Positions 42,903 through 52,561 are shown, counted from the stretch's first letter. The stretch: DNA of 64,000 nt from DAOUMU01 sp034409055 (GCA_034409055.1 DAOUMU010000082.1:21594-85593), one strand, 5' to 3'. Notes: generated by a model from the letters alone, not told the origin. Made by a program: numbers and translations.

Positions 42903-43546
42903 TCTATCGGGGGGGGGGTAGCAGTTGGCGGAAGTGGCATAGATATGGGCGTCCTCCCATCACCCAGATTTTCGGAAGGTGGCTGAGTTCTGGTAGCAGT
43001 TGGTGGAAGTGGCATAGGCGTGAGTGCCATCACCGGGACGGCCTCCGGCGGCGCCAATGTTTCCGTCGGGGGTACCGTTGGTGATGGGGTGGGCACAGCG
43101 ACGGCCAAAGCAGGAGCAGCGGGTGGGGCAGATCTGGTCAGTGACCGTCTCAGGTCCAAGTAGCTATAGACACCTGCCAGGGCGATAAACGCTATGATGA
43201 TCCACACTGCCAACTGCAGCACGGGCACCTCTTCCAGGAACACCATAAGCCAGGCCGGAAGCCGCGATGGGGGGACAAGAGCCATGCCCTTCGATGCAGG
43301 GAGGACAGGTTCTGGAACGGCAGGGAGACGCTTGACGGCCGATGAAGACTTGGGGACAAATTGGGGACAGCCCTCAAACGCAGAAGTCAGACAGAAAGCC
43401 GCCTGGTGATCCAGGTCAATTCGCTGGCGTCTGGTCGCTATGTAGCAGCGGTGCTCCTTAGCTGGTTGGGTGAAGATAGAGGCTCGGTCAGCGTGCAGTC
43501 CGAGATAGGGACAATATCGCTGATAGTTAGGCGATATTTGGGACAT
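42746..43546 (-). CDS. N-terminal part of split propeller gene (single-pass membrane protein)
   Basis: 266 codons in the annotated frame, of which only about the first 210 are meaningful; the rest after the poly-C tract is out of frame. It has a cytoplasmic Cys/Arg-rich N-terminus, a membrane helix (LQLAVWIIIAFIALAGVYSYL at about 111-131, shown here in full), then a Pro/Thr linker with repeats of MPLPPTAT. The natural product should continue into the DNRLRE part at 41037-42902. Confidence 0.6.
   Translation of the reverse strand: MSQISPNYQRYCPYLGLHADRASIFTQPAKEHRCYIATRRQRIDLDHQAAFCLTSAFEGCPQFVPKSSSAVKRLPAVPEPVLPASKGMALVPPSRLPAWLMVFLEEVPVLQLAVWIIIAFIALAGVYSYLDLRRSLTRSAPPAAPALAVAVPTPSPTVPPTETLAPPEAVPVMALTPMPLPPTATRTQPPSENLGDGRTPISMPLPPTATPPPIDCRSSSIRPAMPWAGCRVVIRSTTSVTATYTWASSKAIPITALCSSIWLPSP
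42909..42918. other. Ten-base G (C on coding strand) homopolymer at a frameshift
   Basis: Ten consecutive G on the plus strand sit exactly where two open frames of the same protein meet. Eleven bases (or eight) would restore the frame. It is either a sequencing error or a slippage-prone phase-variation switch. Confidence 0.75.
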
Positions 43547-43565
43547 AGGGTATTATGGCCTGTTG

Positions 43566-45287
43566 TTACACCTTTTCTTCGTCCTCTACAGCCTCTGCAG
43601 CGGGTGAACGACCGTTTGTCGAAGACCTGTTTCTTATAGGTTGCATCAGGCGCGCCAGCAACCCACCTTTGGAAGCAGCGGAGGTGTTGGATGGCCGGCG
43701 TTGGTTATGCCAACGTCCGCTTCTGGCGTGAGAATAGTAATTGTAATAGTAGTAGCCACCGGCACGGCGGGCCGTGAGCTTGTTGAGGACGACCCCCAGG
43801 ACTTTCAAGTTGAGCTGACTTAAGGTTTCTTTGGCCCGCCGGACCGCGTCACTGCGAGTATGGCCGGCATCCACAATCAGGATCACGCCACTGCAGAGGG
43901 CGCCCAGGATAGTGGCATCGGCCACAGCCAGGACGGGCGGACTGTCAAAGATAATCACGTCTGCCAATTCCTTCATCTGGTCCAACCGTTTCTGCATAGG
44001 CGCCGACCCTAGCAACTCTGCCGGGTTAGGCGGGAGAGGTCCACTGGGCATCAACTTCAGACCCGCCACTGCTGTTTCTACCAGGACTTCCTCCACCGAC
44101 AGGGTATCGTCCAGCAACAGACTGGTCAGGCCAACCTGGTTGGACAGCCCGAAGAAGCGATGTACAGAGGGCCGGCGGAAGTCGGTGTCGGCCAGGATCA
44201 CTCGTTTGCCGGCATAGGCTATGGTAATCGCCAGATTGCAGGCGGTAGTGGTTTTGCCCTCCTGCGGACTGGTACTGGTAACCAACAACTGGGGCGACGG
44301 ATTGCTGAGACTGGAGAACTGGATATTGGTGCGCAAGACCCGGTATGCCTCGGTGACCGGAGAGTATGTGTCCTGCATCGTCACCAGGTGGTCTGACGGC
44401 TCCCGGACTCGTTGGATGCGAGTGATGGTCCCCAGTATAGGCAGCTTGAGAACCCGGTCTACGTCCTCGTCAGTCTTGATCGTGTCATCCAGGTACTCCA
44501 GCAAAAAGGCGGCCCCCGCCGCCAGGGTGAAGCCGATGGCGGCCGCCACAAGGACGTTGAGTTTAAGCCTGGGACTGACCGGGGTAGTGGGAATGATGGC
44601 CGGCTCCACCACACTCAGGTAGTTGGTGCGACTGCCCTGGTAGAAATTGAGCAGGCTGGCATAGTCACTCTGCCAGGCAGTGATTTTTTGCTGCAGGGTC
44701 TCGATCTGGTTCTGGATATCCTGGATGCCCCGGGCGCTGTTCTCCAGAACCAGCCGTTGTTCTAATTCTTCAGTCTGTTTCTCAGCGTCTTCGATCTGGG
44801 TCTGCAGAGTGCCAAGTCGTTGGTTGACGAACTGACGGTGCTGTCCCTGCTCCTGATCCACCGGAGTTGGGCTCTGCAAGATCAGGTGGTGAGCGATCTC
44901 ATCGGCGAGGGCTTTCGCTCGTTGGGGGTCGGTGTCCTGGATACTGATCTGGATCAACTGGGTGCCGGGCACGAGGCCAACATTCACCTGCCCGACCAGA
45001 GCTTGCCAGCCCATGTTCAAACCCAGGGATTCGATGGCGCCTTGCAAGACAGGTTGCCGGCGCACCAGTTGGACGTAACTCTGGGCCAGTTGTTGACTGA
45101 TGTAGAAATCCTGGCCAGTGGGATCGGCAGTTTGAATGAACCGGCCGACCATCAAGGTGGTGGACGTCATATATACATAAGGCATCCGAGAGGTGGCCCA
45201 GAAACTGGCAAAGGCCGCCACCACCGTCGACAGGACGATGAGCCAGCTCCACTTCCATAAGGTAGATACGTATTGCTTGAGTTCCAT
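43566..45287 (-). CDS. Polysaccharide co-polymerase with BY-kinase domain (Wzc-like)
   Basis: 573 residues. A Wzz-type chain-length domain with two membrane helices (about 15-35 and 232-252) and coiled coil precedes a bacterial tyrosine kinase: Walker A SPQEGKTTT near 340, Walker A' ILADTDFRRPS, Walker B VIIFDSPPVLA. A Tyr cluster (YYYYNYY, about 513-519), the autophosphorylation site, follows. It controls the polymer length of the exopolysaccharide. It ends the EPS cluster and, as is common, lies away from the polymerase. Confidence 0.92.
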   Translation of the reverse strand: MELKQYVSTLWKWSWLIVLSTVVAAFASFWATSRMPYVYMTSTTLMVGRFIQTADPTGQDFYISQQLAQSYVQLVRRQPVLQGAIESLGLNMGWQALVGQVNVGLVPGTQLIQISIQDTDPQRAKALADEIAHHLILQSPTPVDQEQGQHRQFVNQRLGTLQTQIEDAEKQTEELEQRLVLENSARGIQDIQNQIETLQQKITAWQSDYASLLNFYQGSRTNYLSVVEPAIIPTTPVSPRLKLNVLVAAAIGFTLAAGAAFLLEYLDDTIKTDEDVDRVLKLPILGTITRIQRVREPSDHLVTMQDTYSPVTEAYRVLRTNIQFSSLSNPSPQLLVTSTSPQEGKTTTACNLAITIAYAGKRVILADTDFRRPSVHRFFGLSNQVGLTSLLLDDTLSVEEVLVETAVAGLKLMPSGPLPPNPAELLGSAPMQKRLDQMKELADVIIFDSPPVLAVADATILGALCSGVILIVDAGHTRSDAVRRAKETLSQLNLKVLGVVLNKLTARRAGGYYYYNYYSHARSGRWHNQRRPSNTSAASKGGLLARLMQPIRNRSSTNGRSPAAEAVEDEEKV

Positions 45288-45406
45288 CGTTACTCCTTTG
45301 GTACCCTCTCCGTCCGCATTTAGGCTTGTAGTGACGACTTTAGTCGTTGGTTATGTACATTATGAGGCTAAAAACGACTAATGAAGGTTAGAAATTAATT
45401 GGGGTA

Positions 45407-45430
45407 GGCCGGGCATCACCATGCCCGGCC
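45407..45430. repeat. 10-bp-stem palindrome after the GT39-like gene
   Basis: GGCCGGGCAT and ATGCCCGGCC pair perfectly around CACC, 9 bp after the stop of the 45439 gene on the minus strand. It has no T-tract, so it may be a repeat rather than an intrinsic terminator. A further repeat containing GTAGTGACGACTTTAGTCG lies at about 45329-45352 in the same spacer. Confidence 0.5.
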
Positions 45431-45438
45431 ATCTATTC

Positions 45439-46785
45439 TCAACTGCGTCCTGTAAAAACAGCCCGGCTGCGGATTGGCAGCCAGCGCCGTCCACGCGCGT
45501 AAAGGTCCAGCAGAGCCTGGGCAGCGAAGACAATCAACACCGCGTCCACCGGTAGCCGATAACGCACCATCGCCCAGGTGAGGATGTGGAGCAGGGTGTA
45601 AAAGACAACAAAGAGAAAGAGCAGTGAGTTGCGAACTGCGAACTGCGAGTCGCGGACGGCGAGATACAGGCCGTACAGGATGAACGGCAAGCAGAGACCG
45701 AAAGAACCGGTGCGGCCGATATTGTGCAGCAAGGTGGTATCAGGTGTGGGCCAGAATTCAAAGAAGGCCCGCAGCCGGCTCAAGGAGAGCAGTAGATAGC
45801 GGCCTGGGTCGTCCAGGATAAATTGAATCCCCAACCGCATCAGGTCCCGGTCCAGTTCCGGCTCCGGCCGGCCCCAATATCCCTCCGGCAGCGGCGCTGG
45901 GTCGAATTCGCGGAAGTTGGTCCCATGCATCGGATGTTGGGCCGAGTACATGGCATAGCCAGCATTGGAGTTGAGCAGGAGAAACTGGCCAAAGACCCGG
46001 TAATTTCGGTAGGTCCAGGGCAAGATGCAGCCGAGCAAAATCAAGCCGGCTACGGTCAGCGTCTGAACAGCGGGTAGCCAGCGCTTCACCAGCCAGGGCT
46101 GCCAGAGCAGCCACAGAAAGAAAAGCGGTACCCAGGGCAGGATGGCCTGGCGCAGCAGCGCCGCCAGGCCCAGGCTGAGGCCCAACTGCAGGGTCAGGCT
46201 GATCGGAATTTCTTGCCCGTCTCGCAAACGGTCCCCCATCTTAAGGCCCACCTCGAGCGACCAAAGCAGGGCTATAATGTAGAAGGTCTCGGTCATCAGG
46301 GTGGCCGCGTAGAGGATGAAGTAACCGTAGACGGCGGCGATGGCAGCAGCGATGAGGGGGATGGAGGATACCAGGCCGGGGGGAGAGGGTGAGGGCCGGG
46401 ACACGATTTGCCGGGCCAGCCGGTAGACCAGCCACGGCAGCAAGACCCCGCCCAGTACTCCTTGCACGACACGCACCGCCAGCGGGTGGACGCCGAACAG
46501 AGCGTAGACCGCGGCGGTGAAGAGGGGGTACAGGAAAGACCAGTGAGCGGTGGGGGTGTTGGCGGGTGTGAAGGGATACCACGCTTTGTCGAAACTGTAA
46601 CCATACCCCTCCAGCAGGCGCGCCCCCAAGGCGTGATAGGAACGCTGATCGGTCATCAGCGGTGGCGCGTCCACCACGTCTCCCAGGTAGAGCGCCACGG
46701 CAACCCGAATGAGGACCGAGATTCCAAGAATCGCCAGCAAACCGCGCTGCAAACGTCGCAGAGTCATCGCGGTTGTCGTACCCAT
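45439..46785 (-). CDS. GT39-like membrane glycosyltransferase
   Basis: 448 residues from ATG at 46785 (MGTTTAMTLRR), which has GGAGAG about 9 bp upstream. The longer frame to 46935 overlaps the neighbouring gene and is less likely. About 11 membrane helices; an acidic pair in the first loop (GDVVDAPP) resembles the Asp/Glu site of protein-mannosyltransferase-type (GT39/ArnT) enzymes that use polyprenyl-linked sugars. An AVRDSQFAVRNS insertion reflects a GCGAACTGCGAACTGC repeat (45625-45655). An in-frame ATG at 46767 overlaps the upstream stop as ATGA. Confidence 0.8.
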   Translation of the reverse strand: MGTTTAMTLRRLQRGLLAILGISVLIRVAVALYLGDVVDAPPLMTDQRSYHALGARLLEGYGYSFDKAWYPFTPANTPTAHWSFLYPLFTAAVYALFGVHPLAVRVVQGVLGGVLLPWLVYRLARQIVSRPSPSPPGLVSSIPLIAAAIAAVYGYFILYAATLMTETFYIIALLWSLEVGLKMGDRLRDGQEIPISLTLQLGLSLGLAALLRQAILPWVPLFFLWLLWQPWLVKRWLPAVQTLTVAGLILLGCILPWTYRNYRVFGQFLLLNSNAGYAMYSAQHPMHGTNFREFDPAPLPEGYWGRPEPELDRDLMRLGIQFILDDPGRYLLLSLSRLRAFFEFWPTPDTTLLHNIGRTGSFGLCLPFILYGLYLAVRDSQFAVRNSLLFLFVVFYTLLHILTWAMVRYRLPVDAVLIVFAAQALLDLYARGRRWLPIRSRAVFTGRS

Positions 46786-48005
46786 TTCAATCTCTCCCAC
46801 AATTGCGTAATGCCCAGAGCTGCCAGGATTGCTAACTCCGGAAAGGAGGGTAAGGCAAACCTGGTCGCGCCGAATATAACCAGCGATGGCACGAACAATG
46901 CCAGAGGCACCAGCAGCAGAGCTGCTGCTTCCCATTGACGTTCACTGCGGACCAGCGTAAGCCACCCAAGAAATACCAGTAGATAGAGAACGTCGAATAC
47001 CAGAATCGCAACTGACCGCACGATGTTGGGCAATGGGGAATCTTCTGCAGTGCCAAATGCAACTGGAGACCAATGCCGGGCTGCCTTTCGAGGCAACAGT
47101 GCCAAAAACCGAACTGGATTAGCCATTATCCAATCAATTGCCCTTCGGGTTAGTACGGTATTACTTTCGATTTCCGTCATACCAGGCAACACGTAGGGTA
47201 AATTAGACACATATCCGCCATTCGCCTCGGGATTATTTCCTCCGTAAAGATTGGCGCCGGTGCTGGTGGTTAGCGGAACAAATGTCTCCGTCACAACATA
47301 GTTTCGTACTATCCAGATACTTAATGCAATGACTGTCACACCTGCCGCAATGCCAAGGGTTCTCAGAGCTTGTCTCCAATTGTTTTGCCTACCGAAAAAC
47401 GTAAAGAGCATTGCGGCAGCGAAAATACTGACCGTTGCGACAGTGGGTTTCAGATAGATGCCTCCCGTTATAGTAAGAAACAGCAAAGCAGTTAGCCCCA
47501 TTCTGCTCCGCAGCGAAGATACGTGGAGAAGACGAACCGATATCCAAACTGCCACTGCAAGAATTGCCGTTGTCAAAGTCTCCGGTATGAGGGTCAACGA
47601 TGTGATTATCAGCAACGGGTTTACTGCCACGAACAAAGGCGCCACACACCAGATAAACCTCTGGTGTGTTGTTTCGCGAGTTACAGCATAAACCACCCAT
47701 ATTGTCAATACATCGAAAAGGATCTGTACCAATTGAACCGCAAGCTTCGAATCCCAAATACTGTAGACCGCAGCCAGAAAGACAGGATATCCCGGCATAC
47801 GGAATGCCGTGGCTTGGCCTGTCGCAAAGCGGAAACTGGCAGACTCAAGAATGTTTCTCGCTAGTTGGTCGTACCCCATCGTATCCCCGATGTTAAACAC
47901 CGCTTGCAAGAGCAAGACTCGTTGGGATAAGCAAAGGAACCCAACACGAAAAAAGATAGCTATGACCAACACTGCAATCAGGTAGTTACCAAGACTTCGT
48001 TTCAT
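46764..48005 (-). CDS. GT39/ArnT-like membrane glycosyltransferase
   Basis: 413 residues, with ten or so membrane helices. Its first loop (DTMGYDQLARNIL) and the following FRMPGYPVFLAAVY match the active-site region of GT39-like polyprenyl-dependent transferases. Start codon overlaps the end of the wecB remnant as ATGA, suggesting that it was once translationally coupled to wecB. Sister of the next gene; both may add sugars from lipid carriers to the extracellular polymer. Confidence 0.8.
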   Translation of the reverse strand: MKRSLGNYLIAVLVIAIFFRVGFLCLSQRVLLLQAVFNIGDTMGYDQLARNILESASFRFATGQATAFRMPGYPVFLAAVYSIWDSKLAVQLVQILFDVLTIWVVYAVTRETTHQRFIWCVAPLFVAVNPLLIITSLTLIPETLTTAILAVAVWISVRLLHVSSLRSRMGLTALLFLTITGGIYLKPTVATVSIFAAAMLFTFFGRQNNWRQALRTLGIAAGVTVIALSIWIVRNYVVTETFVPLTTSTGANLYGGNNPEANGGYVSNLPYVLPGMTEIESNTVLTRRAIDWIMANPVRFLALLPRKAARHWSPVAFGTAEDSPLPNIVRSVAILVFDVLYLLVFLGWLTLVRSERQWEAAALLLVPLALFVPSLVIFGATRFALPSFPELAILAALGITQLWERLKWVRQPR

Positions 48006-48296
48006 GCAAAATCCAGGAGCGCGTTTGTGATCCGCCCTGCCGCGCAGCCATCGCCGTAGGGGTTGACCGGCCGGGCCATGGCTGCATAGGCTTCTGAATC
48101 GTTCAACAGGTGGAAGGTCTCTGCCACGACCCGCTCGGCGTCGGTCCCAACCACCCGCGCCACGCCCGCTTCAACTGCCTCTGGCCGTTCGGTCACCGCT
48201 CGCAGTACCAGCACCGGCACGCCCAGGCTGGGCGATTCCTCTTGAATACCCTCGAATCGATCAGGATGGAGGCGCTGCGCTTCATCAGAATGTGGA
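48002..48296 (-). pseudogene. Fragment of UDP-GlcNAc 2-epimerase (wecB)
   Basis: The frame ending at 48002 gives the family's C-terminal text GIQEESPSLGVPVLVLRAVT and ERPEAVEAG. Upstream, ILIDS of the same protein is shifted by one base (a one-base deletion around the ILIDS-GIQEE junction, near 48255), and further upstream text ends at 48297 where the GT4 gene stops. Only the last ~95 codons remain of ~370. It is a truncated, frameshifted relic of an enzyme making ManNAc precursors. Confidence 0.75.
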
Positions 48297-49532
48297 TCAT
48301 TGAACTATGAGTCCCTCATACACCTCGTCCCACCTGGCATAGATCTGCCGCCAGTTGTACCGTTCCTCCACCCAACGCCGCCCGTTTTCGCGCAGCCGTT
48401 TTCCCAGCGTCGGGTTCTGCAAGACGCGCACCACTGCCTCGACCAGTGCCGCAGGTGTATCCGCAATAAGGGCGTGGCTCCCATCCTGCAAATCAATCCC
48501 TTCCGCCCCGATGGAGGTCGAGATGATGGGGACTCCCCAGCACCAGGCATCCGGGATTTTGACTCGCATGCCCCCACCTGCGCGCAGGGGTACGATGAAG
48601 ACCGCCGTTTCGGCCAGATAGGGCGCCGGATCCGGTACGTATCCCGTTACCTGGATGTTGCGAGCCTGCAAAGCGAGGGCGTGGATTTCTTGGGGTGGAT
48701 TCTTGCCTATGATCACGAACTGCGCCTCGGGCACCTGAGCCAGCACACGGGGGAAGATCTCATTGGCGAACCACAGCACCCCCTCGACGTTGGGCGGCCA
48801 GAACATGGTACCCAGGTGCGTAATGGCGTGTGGATATGACACACGCTGAATCAGCGGCTGCTCCTCAGGATCTACGCAGATGGGGATGGTGGTGAATTGC
48901 AGATTGTCACCTGGTATTTGTGTTTGTAACGCCTGGCGGTCCTGATCGGCGACGAAGATCACGTGATCGAAGCGCTTCCAGAGATCCGCCTCGTAGCGCG
49001 CTAGGGCCCGGGCTTCACGCCGCAGCAGCCACCGCTTGAAAGTATTACGCTCATGAGAAGCCAGCCGCTCTGGAATGCGATACAGGGCATTGTGCGCGTC
49101 CAGCAATAGCCTGGCCCTCTGTTGAGACTCGGGATTTGGGGTCCGGGATCTGGCGTAGAGAGCATACTGAGCCATCGAGGTCTGGTCGGCGTGTATGACG
49201 TCGAATGTGTCCTCTTTGACCAGTCGCTTTAGCATGGCCTGCATCTCGCCGATCTCGTCCCGCACAATGATCGCTGACCGGCCGGTAAATCCCGCCACCA
49301 GAAGTGCGCGGGCATCCCGCAGCTTGGAGCGCCGCATCGGTACCGTATGCACGGCCCGGCAGAAGTGCTCCAGGTGAGTGATGTGCTCAGGACGGTCGTC
49401 CACCCGCACAAAGGAGACCAAAGTCACTTCGTGCTGCTGCGCCAGGTGCCGCAGAACGTAATAAGCTCGAATCTTCGCGCCGGAATCCAGGGGGTAGGGC
49501 AGCACCTGGGTCAGAAAGAGAACGCGGCCCAT
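48297..49532 (-). CDS. GT4 glycosyltransferase
   Basis: 411 residues, GT-B fold. The N-terminus is FLTQVLPYPLDSGAKIRAY, and the donor site has RAGGGMRVKIPDAWCWGVPI followed by STSIGAEGID. The family is close to transferases found in exosortase/EPS loci. It adds one sugar to the lipid-linked repeat in the cytoplasm; donor and acceptor are unknown. A repeat-derived segment (SRTPNPESQQRA) is inserted at about 49120-49160. It lies 3 bp after the sugar-phosphate transferase gene, so the two are tightly coupled. Confidence 0.88.
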   Translation of the reverse strand: MGRVLFLTQVLPYPLDSGAKIRAYYVLRHLAQQHEVTLVSFVRVDDRPEHITHLEHFCRAVHTVPMRRSKLRDARALLVAGFTGRSAIIVRDEIGEMQAMLKRLVKEDTFDVIHADQTSMAQYALYARSRTPNPESQQRARLLLDAHNALYRIPERLASHERNTFKRWLLRREARALARYEADLWKRFDHVIFVADQDRQALQTQIPGDNLQFTTIPICVDPEEQPLIQRVSYPHAITHLGTMFWPPNVEGVLWFANEIFPRVLAQVPEAQFVIIGKNPPQEIHALALQARNIQVTGYVPDPAPYLAETAVFIVPLRAGGGMRVKIPDAWCWGVPIISTSIGAEGIDLQDGSHALIADTPAALVEAVVRVLQNPTLGKRLRENGRRWVEERYNWRQIYARWDEVYEGLIVQ

Positions 49533-49535
49533 AGT

Positions 49536-51038
49536 TCAACACCCCCTCAACTGCAACATCACCGGGATTGTCTGCAGGAGAATGAGCAGGTCCAAAAAGA
49601 AACCGGCGTGCTTGACATAGTACAGGTCGTACTCCAGTTTGATCCTGGCGTCCTCTACAGAATTGCCGTAGTGATAGTGCACTTGCGCCCAGCCGGTGAT
49701 GCCGGGCCGGACGGCGTGGCGGGCTCGATAGAGAGGCAGAAGACGAAACAATTCCCCCACAAATTGGGGCCGTTCCGGGCGCGGTCCGACCACACTCATC
49801 TCCCCCCGCAGCACGTTGATGAACTGTGGTAACTCGTCCAGGCGCGTCCGTCGCAGCCAGCGCCCGACCGGCGTCACGCGCGGGTCGTTTGCCGTGGCCC
49901 ACATGGCCCCGTTCTCTCCCTCGGCCTGGGGGATCATGGTGCGGAACTTGATCAGGACGAAAGGCCGCCCACCCCCTCCCACTCGTTGCTGGCGATAAAA
50001 AAGCGGTCCGGGCGAGGTGAGGGCGTTGCCCAGCGCCACCAGGGGGGATAAGACCCCCACCAGCCCTACTCCCACCAGGGCCAGCAGGATGTCTATCATT
50101 CGCTTACCGGCCCGGTACAGCCGCTCGGCCGGGCTGTCGGCCAGACTGCCGGCTGCCATGGCGAGGATACTCAGATTCTGCCCGGCGTACTCCACCGGCA
50201 GTCGGGCCGTCAGCCGCTCGTAAGCAACCGAGAGGGGGGTCACCCGCAGCCCCAGTTCCCAGCAATCCAGGAGGGTTTCGCGCAGCAGCGGGGATAGGGT
50301 ACTCTCGTCGCTGACGATGATCTCGTCCACCCCCAGCCGCCGGGCCTCGTGGACGAGATTCTGTTCTGCTGTCAAGACCGGCACTCCCCCGAGCCACTCG
50401 CCCGGCAGGTTGGCCCCAGCCTCCACAAAACCGACCAAGAAACAGCCGGTGCCCCGGAAGGGGTTGGTCCGTTCCACCGAGGCGACCGCATGCAGCTCGC
50501 GGACCAGAGCACGGCTGGCAGTGTTGCCGCCCACCACCAGAACGCGGTGCCTGAAGGCAGGCTGGAAGAAAAATTGGGCGTAAAGAAACCGCCAGGTGGC
50601 GATGCCCCCCACGGCCAGGCAGACGAAGCCGAAGACTTGCAAGCGCCGCCCCAGGGGCGGGGTTAGCCAGGGAATGGCCAGATAGAGTCCCCCGGTTAGC
50701 AGGGCAGCCAGGCCGGCGTAGAGAAGGCTCTGGGTGGTACTGGCGGCCCGGGCCGGGTTGTATATGTCGAGCGTAGCACCCAGAATTAGCCAGACGGCCG
50801 CAAGCGTAACAAACCACTTGAAATTGGTCTCCAGGGCTGTAATGGAGCGAGGGAAATCGCCCCAGATGATCAAGGCGGCTATGAGGGCGCTATTGACCAG
50901 GAGCAGGTCCACCAGGCCGAGCAGAAGGCGACGCTCGGCCAACGTCAAGCCCACGTCGAGTTGGCGCCAGCGCCCCTGGAGGGCCGGTGTTGTCGACCAT
51001 TTATATGGTAGGGGCAGGTCTGCGATATTTGCACTCAT
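49536..51038 (-). CDS. Polyprenyl-phosphate sugar-phosphotransferase (initiating transferase)
   Basis: About 500 residues from ATG at 51038 (MSANIADLP), which has GGAGAGG just upstream. Several N-terminal membrane helices, a central nucleotide-binding-like region, then the bacterial sugar transferase domain with KRMIDILLALVGVG, SPGPLFYRQQRVGGGG, FVLIKFRTM and RTRLDELPQFINVLRGEM. It starts repeat-unit assembly by attaching sugar-1-phosphate to undecaprenyl phosphate, so it is the entry enzyme of the EPS pathway. Confidence 0.92.
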   Translation of the reverse strand: MSANIADLPLPYKWSTTPALQGRWRQLDVGLTLAERRLLLGLVDLLLVNSALIAALIIWGDFPRSITALETNFKWFVTLAAVWLILGATLDIYNPARAASTTQSLLYAGLAALLTGGLYLAIPWLTPPLGRRLQVFGFVCLAVGGIATWRFLYAQFFFQPAFRHRVLVVGGNTASRALVRELHAVASVERTNPFRGTGCFLVGFVEAGANLPGEWLGGVPVLTAEQNLVHEARRLGVDEIIVSDESTLSPLLRETLLDCWELGLRVTPLSVAYERLTARLPVEYAGQNLSILAMAAGSLADSPAERLYRAGKRMIDILLALVGVGLVGVLSPLVALGNALTSPGPLFYRQQRVGGGGRPFVLIKFRTMIPQAEGENGAMWATANDPRVTPVGRWLRRTRLDELPQFINVLRGEMSVVGPRPERPQFVGELFRLLPLYRARHAVRPGITGWAQVHYHYGNSVEDARIKLEYDLYYVKHAGFFLDLLILLQTIPVMLQLRGC

Positions 51039-51098
51039 TTTTCCTCTCCGGTGACTACTATACTCATCAAACCAGAATTTGGCTTGCCAGCGGGGCAA

Positions 51099-51424
51099 AA
51101 AGTAACTTCCGCTTGATGTCGCTAGCCAACTCGTAAAACGTAAACCCGCAGGGCAAGTGACGTGAAGCGTAATGACTTATTTACTCCCAAAATCGTGTTG
51201 CGTGTTACGTGCTGCGTGTTAAACCTGTGCCCGCTTTTTGGGTACCTGTGCCCGCTTTTTGGGTATTTGGCCGAAAACCCTCACGCAACACGCAACACGT
51301 AACACGCGGACGATACAGTTTTGGGAGCATTTAAATTCTGGAACTCCCTAAATTCTGCGAGGTTGAAACCGGACAGCATGGGGATGCCGTCCTACCAATC
51401 AAAATTTACCTTATGAACCATACC
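51099..51424. other. Intergenic region with inverted GTGTTGCGTGTTACG repeats
   Basis: GTGTTGCGTGTTACGTGCTG-type repeats at about 51199-51225 are mirrored by ACGCAACACGCAACACGTAA at about 51283-51305. Between them is a duplicated block, CCTGTGCCCGCTTTTTGGGT, at about 51230 and 51244. No gene or promoter was recognised. Confidence 0.45.
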
Positions 51425-52561
51425 CTAAATCTCGAGCCGGCAAATGCTAAATTTGTCAGCCAGGCAGATCAAACGCTTATACACCCGTTCCAAAGTTTGT
51501 TGCTCGGCGGCGCGCTGTTCGTCGTACCAGAGGCGACCGGCAGCGCCCATCTCGGCCAGGCGGGCCGGGTCCGCCAGGGCCGCCTCCAGGCAGCGGGCCA
51601 GCGACGGAGGATGACCCGGCTCTACCAACCAGCCGGTCCGTCCGTGCTGTACGTATTCGGGCAGGGCACCGGTCCAGGTGACCACCACCGGCTTGTGGAA
51701 GAAGTAGGCGTCGGCGATGAGGGCCGACTGGGTCGCGTCCAGGTAAGGCAGCACCAGCAGCCCACAGCGGCGGAAGAGATCCAGCGCCTCCTCATCGCCG
51801 ATGAGTCGGTCGTGCACCTCAACGCCCAGCGGCAGGACTCCGGCCCACTGCGACTCCAGCGATCCCGGTCCGGCCAGCACCAGCCGCGGGCCATCTCCCC
51901 GGGCGCCATCGAGCATGGCACAGGCGGTGATCAGGTGGTCCACCCCCTTGTAGCGTTCCAGCCGCCCGAAGAAGAGCGCCCAGGGCTCATAGCGCACCTG
52001 GGAAGCCAGGTCCTCGACCGTTTCTAGCCAGGTGTGGCCCAGAAACAAAAAGAGGAGAGGAAGGTGTGTCACTTGTACGGGCGGCACCCCCAGGGCCAGT
52101 AGCCGGTCCAGGTAGCAGACCCCGTGGACCAGGATGTGGTCGGCCAGGTGGATGACCAGCCAGTTCCAACCATGGAGCAGGCGGCCATAGGAGGTACCGG
52201 AGTGGGGATCCAGGTCGTGCAGGGTGTGGATCACCGGGATGCCCACCCGGTGCAGCCACCAGAGTAGGGGAACGTTCCAGAGGTGCGGACCGGTGATATG
52301 GACCAGGTCGGGCTTCAGAAGCCTGATGGCAGCATGTATGTCCCGGATTCGAGAGAAGCACAAGCCGTCGGGAGAGAAACCGGTGTTGCGGGTATTCACC
52401 GGCGTGTGGACAGTGACGGCCGGCAAGTAGCGGTCGCCCGGGTAGCGGACCGTGGTGACCAGATGCACCTCATAGCCGGCCTGGGCCATACGGTTGGCCA
52501 GGTCGGCGGTGTATTGGTGCATGCCAAAGGTGGGGGAAAGTAAAACGTAGCAAATGCGCAT
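51425..52561 (-). CDS. GT4-type glycosyltransferase
   Basis: 378 residues, GT-B fold. N-terminal acceptor domain with FGMHQYTADLANRMAQ, and donor-binding C-terminal part with FFGRLERYKGVDHLI and PVVVTWTGALPEYVQ. The usual E-x7-E motif is weakly preserved (TQSALIADAYFF). It lies between the GT2 gene and a repeat-rich spacer; donor sugar unknown. Confidence 0.85.
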   Translation of the reverse strand: MRICYVLLSPTFGMHQYTADLANRMAQAGYEVHLVTTVRYPGDRYLPAVTVHTPVNTRNTGFSPDGLCFSRIRDIHAAIRLLKPDLVHITGPHLWNVPLLWWLHRVGIPVIHTLHDLDPHSGTSYGRLLHGWNWLVIHLADHILVHGVCYLDRLLALGVPPVQVTHLPLLFLFLGHTWLETVEDLASQVRYEPWALFFGRLERYKGVDHLITACAMLDGARGDGPRLVLAGPGSLESQWAGVLPLGVEVHDRLIGDEEALDLFRRCGLLVLPYLDATQSALIADAYFFHKPVVVTWTGALPEYVQHGRTGWLVEPGHPPSLARCLEAALADPARLAEMGAAGRLWYDEQRAAEQQTLERVYKRLICLADKFSICRLEI

